DNA of 18,872 bases from Caldisericota bacterium (GTDB lineage: Bacteria > Caldisericota > Caldisericia > Cryosericales > Cryosericaceae), in assembly GCA_026390285.1 (NCBI GenBank), contig JAPLGH010000047.1, forward strand, positions 1 through 18,872, written 5' to 3'. Made by a program: the position numbers and the translations under genes. This document shows, piece after piece, positions 7,801-13,919 of this stretch; the first letter of the stretch is position 1, and the number at the start of each line of letters is the position of its first letter. The notes beneath the pieces were generated by a model that was given only the letters and a program-made list of their open reading frames with translations, was not told where the DNA came from and did no database searches.

Positions 7801-8442
7801 GTGGGCACCGAGCGCGAAGTCAAGTATCAGGTCCTGGACCAGGCGCTGTTTCGCCGCCTGAACGCCATGGACCACATTGGAAACTTCGCGCTCGAGCATG
7901 CCGGGACCGTCGACATCCTGACCATCTACCTCGACACTCCCGAGCTGACCCTGTTTTACAACCACCACGCCCTGCGCCTGCGCATCATGCAGGGCAGGGT
8001 TCTTCTTTCTCTCAAGGGTCCGTCCACGTCGTCTGATGGGCTGGTGCAGGAGCGTCCGGAGGACGAGGTCGATGCCCCCGGGTTTTCGGAGAAACGCCTG
8101 CCAGGCGTGGAGGACATCCTTCGGCTAATGCCCTCGTCGGTGGAACTGCTGAAGGACGCGACCTTGTCTGTTTCCCTGCGGTCGATGGACAAGCGATCCC
8201 TGCACTACGTCCTCCATGAGGGCGAACGCGCCTACGAGATTGCTTGTGACAGTGTCGTCTTCAGCTCCCCCCGCAAGCCCGGTCTCAAGGCGGATGCGAC
8301 CGAACTGGAGATCGAACAGAAAGCGGGTTCGGTTGAGGGTCTTCAGGACCTGATGCGTGCATTCGAGACGTTCTTCGCTGTCGTCCCCCGCCGCGGCTCG
8401 TCCAAGTACCAGGACGGCCTCAAGGCACTCGAACTCATCTGA
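7801..8442 (+). CDS. CYTH-domain phosphohydrolase (triphosphatase-like)
   Basis: 213 residues. The GTG start at 7801 is used because the CYTH signature begins immediately (TEREVKY, the ExExK motif with Glu4, Glu6 and Lys8), and AGGG at 7792-7795 gives a ribosome site overlapping the previous stop. CYTH proteins form a beta tunnel that binds triphosphates with divalent metals; members include inorganic tripolyphosphatase, thiamine triphosphatase and class IV adenylate cyclase. The strand pattern ILTIYLDTPELTLFYNHHAL followed by LRLRIMQGRVLLSLKGP fits, as does TELEIEQKAGS near the C-terminus with paired acidic residues. There is no CHAD domain. The substrate cannot be told from sequence; polyphosphate or nucleoside/thiamine triphosphate are the usual options. 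It is the last gene of the plus-strand operon. Confidence 0.85.
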   Translation: MGTEREVKYQVLDQALFRRLNAMDHIGNFALEHAGTVDILTIYLDTPELTLFYNHHALRLRIMQGRVLLSLKGPSTSSDGLVQERPEDEVDAPGFSEKRLPGVEDILRLMPSSVELLKDATLSVSLRSMDKRSLHYVLHEGERAYEIACDSVVFSSPRKPGLKADATELEIEQKAGSVEGLQDLMRAFETFFAVVPRRGSSKYQDGLKALELI

Positions 8443-8455
8443 CGAAACCCCTGTC

Positions 8456-8504
8456 ATCAATTGTGAATCCCACTGTACCTGGTACAGTGGGATTCACAAT
8501 TGAT
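8456..8504. terminator. 49-nt near-perfect inverted repeat between convergent genes
   Basis: Two 24-nt arms (8456-8479 and 8481-8504) are exact reverse complements around a single T at 8480. The left arm begins ATCAATTGTGAATCCCACTG. It starts 13 nt after the CYTH stop and its last base is the first base of the convergent kinase gene's stop triplet. The hairpin would form on either transcript, so a bidirectional terminator is the simplest reading, although no long T tract follows on either side. Confidence 0.65.
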
Positions 8505-10081
8505 CAGCCAAGGACGCGAGTGAGCATGAGACGCAAGTCGTTAAGGTCGAGGGGCAGCCCCAGGACGCCATCGATGGATGACGCCTTGTCGGCAGGACAA
8601 CCGATCCCATGTTGAAAAATGACAACAACTGGAAGACCCAGACGCCCGCGGCCCTCCACTGCTGCATCAAGCTCGGAGTTGTCGCCGATGACGGCCAATA
8701 CCGCACGCGGAGCAAAGCGTGCCACATCCTGCGTAGCTTCCTCCCAGGTCAACACCGCCTCCGCTATACACCCAGTCGCGCCAAGCAGCATGACCAGCGG
8801 TGACGGCTTGCCGACGACCAGCACGCGGGTCCCCTTGAGGTCCAACTCATGAGCCGCCAGCGTGTCACCAGAGCCGGATGAAGACTGCTGTGCCATCTCT
8901 CTTGCAGCCGTCAGGACGATGCTGATGACTCCCGGCGCAAACGTTACGTCAAGCGACGCCCCGCTCCTGGTTGCCGACGCCTGAGCGGCCGACGCCAACA
9001 GTCCCGCCTCCCTGCTGTCCTCACTGCTGATCGCCTGAGTGATACCATCGAGTTCCAGTCGAATCTCCACACAAGCCTGCATTGGATCATCGGCAATCTT
9101 CAGTTGAGCTCCCGTGACCGGCTTCAGCCGAAGGACCCCGGATTTGATAAGCAGGATTAGCACATTCTCCGTGTCGTTGTCGGTCATACGAACAGGAACG
9201 GCATGTCCGGGCAGATCCTTTGTTACCGTGACTCCCTTGAGATAGAGCGTCCCTGCAAGGTCGAGCGCATCTGAAGCCACCTTGACCGCGTCGCACGTCG
9301 CCCTGCCTTTGGCGCTGTCACGCGCGAAATTCAGCATCTTGCGCGCCAGGATTGAGGCCCGCGTGGCGGCCTCCTCAATGGCAACCATCGACACCCCGAC
9401 AGGACTGTCTTCGGGTACATCCATCCTGGCCAGTGCCGCGTTCCCGAGCACCCCCTGCATCATGTTGTTGAAATCGTGGGTCACCTGCACGGAAAGCTCC
9501 GCCACACTGCGGTAGCGAGCCAATGTGACTAGACTCGACTGTGCGTCATCAACCTTTGCTCTCAGGCTGACCACACTCATGACGGCAGCCACGCAGCGCA
9601 GACAAACCGCAGACGGCTTGCCGATGCCGACACCGTCGCGTAGAAATTCGGCGACCACCAGCCCAACGGTCTGCCCCTTGTCGTGGAGTGCTGCAACCCC
9701 TGCCATGGACACATCACCTTCATCCGCCGTCGCCCACCGGGCCACCCCGTCCGTCAGCACAGCGTCCAGCATGGAAGACGGAACAACCGTCACACTGATG
9801 CGCGCAAGGGTGTCACCGGGATCATGCCCTGTCGCAACAAGCTCCAGCAGGTCCTCGCCCACCACCTTGCGGTAAACGGAGAGGAGGACCTTGCCGGTCA
9901 CGTCGCCAAGCGCCACCTGGGCCTCCAGGACGGCTTGCTCGGTCGAGACTGTGTCCAGCACGTGCACCATGCTTCGGAGGCATGAACACGGACAGCTCCC
10001 GGGAACGCGCGCAGCATCGGGCTCTTGCTGTGCCAGACCGGTCGGCAGTTCCACCATCGTGGTCCAACTCCATTCCTTCAT
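8504..10081 (-). CDS. Degenerate hybrid histidine kinase (GAF-like / HisKA-like / ATPase-like / receiver-like)
   Basis: 525 residues; ATG at 10081 with GGGAG 6 nt upstream. The layout is that of a cytoplasmic hybrid kinase. A probable GAF-like sensor covers about 45-175. The dimerisation helix at about 188-220 has an H-box (VTHDFNNMMQGVLGNAALA, phosphoacceptor His202). An ATPase-like region spans about 285-392 and a receiver-like domain about 415-525. The key residues are lost beyond the H-box. Where the N-box should read N-x-x-x-N there is ENVLILLIKSGVLRL. No DxGxG box is seen, and the GLGLA segment is replaced by EAGLLASAAQASATRSGA. The receiver begins VLVVGKPSP instead of VVDDE, has AVLAVIGD where the phospho-Asp belongs, and LGLPLDL where the Lys-Pro is expected. 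It starts 28 nt after the racemase stop, in the same transcript. It is likely a catalytically dead scaffold or sensor rather than a kinase. Confidence 0.78.
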   Translation of the reverse strand: MKEWSWTTMVELPTGLAQQEPDAARVPGSCPCSCLRSMVHVLDTVSTEQAVLEAQVALGDVTGKVLLSVYRKVVGEDLLELVATGHDPGDTLARISVTVVPSSMLDAVLTDGVARWATADEGDVSMAGVAALHDKGQTVGLVVAEFLRDGVGIGKPSAVCLRCVAAVMSVVSLRAKVDDAQSSLVTLARYRSVAELSVQVTHDFNNMMQGVLGNAALARMDVPEDSPVGVSMVAIEEAATRASILARKMLNFARDSAKGRATCDAVKVASDALDLAGTLYLKGVTVTKDLPGHAVPVRMTDNDTENVLILLIKSGVLRLKPVTGAQLKIADDPMQACVEIRLELDGITQAISSEDSREAGLLASAAQASATRSGASLDVTFAPGVISIVLTAAREMAQQSSSGSGDTLAAHELDLKGTRVLVVGKPSPLVMLLGATGCIAEAVLTWEEATQDVARFAPRAVLAVIGDNSELDAAVEGRGRLGLPVVVIFQHGIGCPADKASSIDGVLGLPLDLNDLRLMLTRVLG

Positions 10082-10110
10082 CTCGCTCTCCCTCTCTATC
10101 TATAGAACTC

Positions 10111-11283
10111 TCACCCCTCAGTACCACCCTCTGTGCTGGTCTGACGGGCCTGAGTCAATCGACCCTCCCGCGTGAGCATTTCGACAACCGCGTTCTGGGT
10201 CCGGCGATACTCCCTGGCCACGTACGGTGACAGCATAGAGTGAAGCAGTGCTGCGTACTTCATCCTGAAATGCACGACATCGCCCTCGCAGAAGTCGTGC
10301 CCGGCTTCTGTCACGTCAAGGACCATATGATCGCTGGAACTGCCGGCTATCATGACACCATCGTCCAGTGGCATGAGGGCGTCTGGGTCCGTGTCGGTGT
10401 ATCCCAGAGCTACTACTGCGCGCCTGCGAACACCACGGTCCACGACCCGGGGCCGCCGGCCTTCCGCGTCCAGACCCACGGGCCCGTCGGGCGCACTTGG
10501 CTTGTCCCTCACCTCGATGACCTCAGCCTCCAGGACAAACGCGTCCTGGCGCAGCCAGGGGATGACGCGAGAGTCAGTCGTGCTGACACCCAGCAGAAGC
10601 GCCTCACCGGCTCGCAGCTCGGTCACCGCTGGTGACAGCAAACCATGCTCGATCAGGTCGAGGGCTACCGTTCCGCCGGTCGAGACGATAGGCAGTGATA
10701 GTCCTGTCTCGCGACGAACGCGTGCGGCTGAAGCCCCAAACAGCTCCTGGTTCTCCGCTGTGGGCAAGAGTCCGGTGATACATCCCATATTCGCGGCCAG
10801 GCCGACGACTTCGACACCTGCAATACTTGATGCGGCAAGGACGAACGAGGTCAGCTCAGACATCGGCACACCGTCACGACGATCTCCCATCTCGACGACT
10901 GCGAGGACGTCACAGATCGTTCCCTTGGCCAGGGCAGCCTCACCCAACGCCTCCATGGCGCTCAGTTCCGACATGAATGCGCGGTCGGTGATATGGGGAA
11001 CCAGATGAATCTGTGAGCGCGGAGGCTGCCTCAGGAGCGTCAATTCCAGGACGCCGAACTCCTCCTGACGCAGACTGAGAAAGTCATGGACGCGCGAGTC
11101 GCCAATACTGTGAATGCCGCCGCGCATGAACGCCTGAACAATCTCAGCGTCAGATGTGACGCCTTTGGTGACGGCCACGACACCAAGCCCGTGTTCCTGA
11201 CAGAGTGAGTGGACCTTGGTGGCGTTGTCGGTCAGACAATCGAGGTCAACCACGACACGCGGAAAGCTACTCACTCCATACAC
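10111..11283 (-). CDS. Alanine/ornithine racemase family PLP enzyme
   Basis: About 390 residues of the fold-III, PLP-dependent alanine-racemase-like group that contains ornithine racemase and YhfX-type proteins. Visible features are PRVVVDLDCLTDNA at the N-terminus, VTKGV with the PLP Lys40, and GDSRVHDF. Further on are VVEMGDRRDGVPM, ELRAGEALLLG, the DKPSAP segment followed by PRVVDRGVRRRAVVALG, and SSSDHMVLD. The reaction expected is interconversion of L- and D-amino acids in the cytoplasm; which amino acid is not determinable here, ornithine or alanine being likely. The start is uncertain: GTG at 11283 opens the frame, but GGAG at 11285-11288 is too close to it. GTG at 11274, with about 10 nt spacing, may be the real start. 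It follows the ligase gene by about 170 nt and precedes the degenerate kinase by 29 nt. Confidence 0.87.
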   Translation of the reverse strand: MYGVSSFPRVVVDLDCLTDNATKVHSLCQEHGLGVVAVTKGVTSDAEIVQAFMRGGIHSIGDSRVHDFLSLRQEEFGVLELTLLRQPPRSQIHLVPHITDRAFMSELSAMEALGEAALAKGTICDVLAVVEMGDRRDGVPMSELTSFVLAASSIAGVEVVGLAANMGCITGLLPTAENQELFGASAARVRRETGLSLPIVSTGGTVALDLIEHGLLSPAVTELRAGEALLLGVSTTDSRVIPWLRQDAFVLEAEVIEVRDKPSAPDGPVGLDAEGRRPRVVDRGVRRRAVVALGYTDTDPDALMPLDDGVMIAGSSSDHMVLDVTEAGHDFCEGDVVHFRMKYAALLHSMLSPYVAREYRRTQNAVVEMLTREGRLTQARQTSTEGGTEG

Positions 11284-11300
11284 ACTCCGATCAGCAGCGC

Positions 11301-11345
11301 TTCATTGGACTGGCAGTGCCGCGACGCATTCAGTGTAGCGCACCC
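11301..11345 (-). promoter_or_regulatory. Weak candidate promoter before the racemase gene
   Basis: On the minus strand TTTCCA is followed after 16 nt by TACACT, both matching the sigma-70 consensus at four of six bases, about 50 nt before the racemase start. It lies in the 171-nt spacer after a hairpin, so the racemase and kinase genes may have their own promoter, but the match is marginal. Confidence 0.3.
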
Positions 11346-11401
11346 GTCCACTATGGAAAGACCAGGCCGGCTTCCTGGTGTTGCACCATACAATGGCGAG
11401 A

Positions 11402-11427
11402 TGGACGCCGGCCAGAGCCGGCGTCCA
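11402..11427 (-). terminator. Stem-loop after the ligase gene
   Basis: TGGACGCCGGC and GCCGGCGTCCA form a perfect 11-bp stem with a CAGA loop, 27 nt past the ligase stop. There is no T tract on the minus-strand side, so it may attenuate or protect RNA rather than fully terminate. A second, shorter hairpin (ACCAGG/CCTGGT) lies at 11361-11379 in the same spacer. Confidence 0.45.
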
Positions 11428-11454
11428 CCGATGTTGCGCCGAAATTCCAGAAGG

Positions 11455-12504
11455 TCAGACGGTCTCGCGCTGAACCTCGGTAACCAATGTTGTCTCGGGC
11501 TGCTCTGCGTCGATGCGTTCGACGGCAGCGTGAATGATGCGGCCGATCAGGTCCTCGTAGGACAGTCCCATCAGTTCGGCCATGACGGGGATATCGCTCT
11601 TGCCCTTCGTGAGACCGGCCAGCGGGTTGATCTCCATGAACGATGGCTCGCCGTTCGCGTCGAATCGCATGTCGATACGGGCGCAGTCGCGACAATGTAG
11701 TGCCTTGAAGACCCCTACGGCCAGGTCGCGCACCTTCTGATATTCATCGGCTGTGAGGTCCGCGGGGCACTCGGGAACAAGGTACTTCTCCCAATGGTGC
11801 TTGATCTCCGGGGTGTAGAAGAAATCCTTTTCGGTCCCGCCCAGCAGTTTGAACGACATCACACCCAGGACCTCAGGCTCTCGGTTGCCGATGACGCCAA
11901 CGGTCACTTCACGCCCAGGCAGAAACTCCTCGATGAGGATGCTCGAACCGGGATACGCTGCCAGCAGCTCTCCCACCTGATTGCGAAGCTCGTCGTCGCA
12001 CGTGACCCGGGAATTGTCGTTGATGCCCATGCTGGAGCCCTCCCGAGACGGCTTGACGAACAGCGGATACCTGGGCGAGCCGCTCTGGATGATAGCCTCG
12101 ACCTGAACAGGATTGTCCACCGACCAGAAAGCCGGCGTGTTGATGCCCTCCTGCATCAAGACTTGTTTGGTTATCGTCTTGTCGAGTGCCAGAGACAATG
12201 CCAGTGTGTCGGAGAAGGTGTATGGGATGCCCATCATGTCGAGGATGGCCGGCATCTGCGATTCACGGGCGCGACCGTACAGTCCCTCGGCGATGTTGAA
12301 GACCAGGTCAACCGGCTGCCGTTTGAGGCGCGCAATGGCGTCCAGCCCAAATCCCAGCCGCACGGGTTCGTGCCCGGCTGCGACAATGCCGTTCTCAATA
12401 TTCTGGACTGTCTCCAGGGAATCGAACTCGTCCGCCCTGTCGGATGAGATTCCTTCTGCAGCTGCAACTTCAGTAGACAGATTGTAGGTAATGCCTATGC
12501 GCAT
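11455..12504 (-). CDS. D-alanine--D-alanine ligase-like ATP-grasp enzyme
   Basis: 349 residues; ATG at 12504 with GAGGAGAT 6 nt upstream. The ATP-grasp fold is clear: LFVKPSREGSSMGI (ATP-binding Lys151), LIEEFLPGREVTVGVIGN, ARIDMRFDANGEPSFMEINP (metal ligands including Glu291 and Asn293), and LAGLTKGKSDIPVMAELMG. These align with Ddl, which joins two D-alanines for peptidoglycan. The N-terminal loop differs, however. Ddl normally has GGxSxE-x-VS, whereas here it reads TYNLSTEVAAAEG, and the usual FN-LHG is FNIAEGLYGRARES. This places it among the Ddl-like proteins of uncertain substrate. With a racemase downstream, ligation of a D-amino acid is a reasonable inference; an orthodox Ddl is still possible. 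It has its own promoter region upstream (12505-12881). Confidence 0.85.
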   Translation of the reverse strand: MRIGITYNLSTEVAAAEGISSDRADEFDSLETVQNIENGIVAAGHEPVRLGFGLDAIARLKRQPVDLVFNIAEGLYGRARESQMPAILDMMGIPYTFSDTLALSLALDKTITKQVLMQEGINTPAFWSVDNPVQVEAIIQSGSPRYPLFVKPSREGSSMGINDNSRVTCDDELRNQVGELLAAYPGSSILIEEFLPGREVTVGVIGNREPEVLGVMSFKLLGGTEKDFFYTPEIKHHWEKYLVPECPADLTADEYQKVRDLAVGVFKALHCRDCARIDMRFDANGEPSFMEINPLAGLTKGKSDIPVMAELMGLSYEDLIGRIIHAAVERIDAEQPETTLVTEVQRETV

Positions 12505-12555
12505 GATACGATCTCCTCGTTGTTGGATGGGTGATGAGTAAGGTTCTGCTCATGA

Positions 12556-12759
12556 CTATCCAGACCGACCATCGCCGAGGAGCGTAGAGAACGACCGGAG
12601 CCGCCGCTCGTCAGCGGGGAGAATCAATGCTGAAAGGCTGTTACCAGTGAAAAGGGAACGTGCGTACAGCCCCCGTCTGTGCCGCTTGCGGCGTGGGGGT
12701 GGTTCGTCGACAGACTCGTGGTCTTCGTACGAAAGAACCATTCTAGCATCTGTGTTCAC
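12556..12759 (-). CDS. Doubtful small basic protein in the ligase leader
   Basis: From the GTG at 12759 the frame encodes 67 residues. GGGAGA lies 7 nt upstream, and the promoter at 12798-12825 is well placed. An ATG at 12774 in the same frame has no ribosome site. The product has a Pro-Arg-Lys-rich stretch (PPPRRKRHRRGLYARS) and no hydrophobic segment or known domain. It ends 51 nt before the ligase start. The composition may simply reflect GC-rich structured RNA, so this is weakly supported. Confidence 0.25.
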   Translation of the reverse strand: MNTDARMVLSYEDHESVDEPPPRRKRHRRGLYARSLFTGNSLSALILPADERRLRSFSTLLGDGRSG

Positions 12760-12797
12760 GCAGTTGTCTCCCATGAAGCAAAATGAACTTCGCAACA

Positions 12798-12825
12798 ACT
12801 ATAGTGAGGTCGATTCTCTTGTCAA
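12798..12825 (-). promoter_or_regulatory. Strong sigma-70-type promoter of the ligase leader
   Basis: On the minus strand a perfect TTGACA (12825-12820) is followed after 16 nt by TATAGT (12803-12798). It is the closest match to consensus in the window. Transcription should begin near 12790, leaving about 285 nt of leader before the ligase start codon. Confidence 0.7.
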
Positions 12826-12881
12826 TAGGTTCGACCCCGCTTGTCACCCGTACTATGTGAGCATCTGAAGAAGGCTCTGTG

Positions 12882-13910
12882 TCAACGTTTGAGCTTCTTC
12901 TTAACCCGCGTAGCGCTCACAGCCTTCACTTCAGAACCAGGCCCGCTGTGGTGCGACGCAGCCCTCGAAACCCCAGGGGGAGCTTTTGAAGCACTATTCG
13001 GGCTGGTGGTTGCCACAGGAGACTTCACACTTCGCCTGGTAGCGACTGTTGCGGCTGCCGGCCTGCCGAAGGTCCCGCGCGCGCCCGTGACAACGGCCAG
13101 TCGCTTGTCGACCAGGCCCTTGCGGGCCTCAAGCGGCTTCAGCAGCTCATCGCACGTCAGGTCGAGGTTGATCGGTGTGACAGAGACATAGTTGTTCATG
13201 AGTGCATAGCCGTCACTTCCGGCCTTGGCGTCATGGGGGCCTGCGTTGCCCGCAATCCAGTAGTAAGCGCGGCCGCGAGGGCTGAACTGCTTCTCCACGA
13301 AGTTCTCATAAGCCCTGTATCCCTGCTTGGTGATCATGATCCCCTTGACGTCACTGACGGGGACGTTGGGAACATTGACGTTGAGGATCGCGGGCGCTTT
13401 GACCAGATCAGCGTAGAATGCCGGTTCGGCAAGGATTTCCATGAGAACTGCGGCCGCTGTCTCGAAGTGGTGGGGCTGAATGTCGTACACCATATCCAGG
13501 CTGACTGCGATGGACGGATGTCCCTGGCGAAGCCCCTCGAGAGCGGCACTGACAGTCCCGCTGTAGAGAACGTCCACTCCAACGTTTGGACCATGATTGC
13601 AGCCACTGACCACGATGTCCGGCGGGTTGTCCTTCATCACGTCGAGCAGGGCGACCAGAACACAGTCGGTGGGCGTCCCGCGAAGAGAAAAACCCTTCAG
13701 ACCGCACGGCATCGTCACCTCGCGGATCGGCAGGATGTCGCCCAGCGTAAGCGAATGGCTGGAACCGCTCTGGTTGCCCTCCGGGGCGACGACTGTCACG
13801 TCGTAGGCTGCTGCCAGCGCTGCTCCAACGGCGTTGATGCCGTTGGCGAAGATGCCGTCGTCGTTGGTGAGGAGGATCCGTATGCGTCGAGCCTTTCTGG
13901 TTGCACTCAT
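12882..13910 (-). CDS. surE: 5'/3'-nucleotidase SurE with long basic C-terminal tail
   Basis: 342 residues; ATG at 13910 with AAGGAGAT upstream overlapping the previous gene's stop. SurE removes phosphate from nucleoside monophosphates, and sometimes short polyphosphate, using a divalent metal. Signatures are RILLTNDDGI with metal-binding Asp17 and Asp18, VVAPEGNQSGSSHSLT with the conserved Ser/Asn loop, and VSGCNHGPNVGVDVLYSGTV with AALEG. The core ends around residue 270 (KGLVDKRLAVVTG). The usual family length is about 250-270, so residues about 275-342 are an addition. This tail is rich in Ala, Ser, Pro, Lys and Arg, looks disordered, and ends in VKKKLKR. It follows the beta-CASP nuclease by 9 nt, so the two are co-transcribed and probably coupled. 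Confidence 0.93.
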   Translation of the reverse strand: MSATRKARRIRILLTNDDGIFANGINAVGAALAAAYDVTVVAPEGNQSGSSHSLTLGDILPIREVTMPCGLKGFSLRGTPTDCVLVALLDVMKDNPPDIVVSGCNHGPNVGVDVLYSGTVSAALEGLRQGHPSIAVSLDMVYDIQPHHFETAAAVLMEILAEPAFYADLVKAPAILNVNVPNVPVSDVKGIMITKQGYRAYENFVEKQFSPRGRAYYWIAGNAGPHDAKAGSDGYALMNNYVSVTPINLDLTCDELLKPLEARKGLVDKRLAVVTGARGTFGRPAAATVATRRSVKSPVATTSPNSASKAPPGVSRAASHHSGPGSEVKAVSATRVKKKLKR

Positions 13911-13919
13911 GTCATCTCC

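Larger units (their letters stand above)
12505..12881. other. 377-nt spacer/leader between surE and the ligase gene
   Basis: This spacer is unusually long for the window. On the minus strand it begins with a strong promoter (12798-12825) and then has about 285 nt before the ligase start. Within it I see several short stems: GCCGC-AA-GCGGC nested inside CCCCC/GGGGG near 12670-12705, CCGC-tgacga-GCGG near 12603-12620, and ATGAG/CTCAT near 12535-12555. A small frame of about 67-72 codons also fits (12556-12759). It could be a structured regulatory leader, a small gene, or both. I do not recognise a known riboswitch or T-box signature. Confidence 0.45.

Noticed and set aside
12826..12840. GGTTCGACC resembling a tRNA T-arm
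   Set aside because: No matching acceptor, D or anticodon stems are found on either side; it lies next to the ligase promoter.
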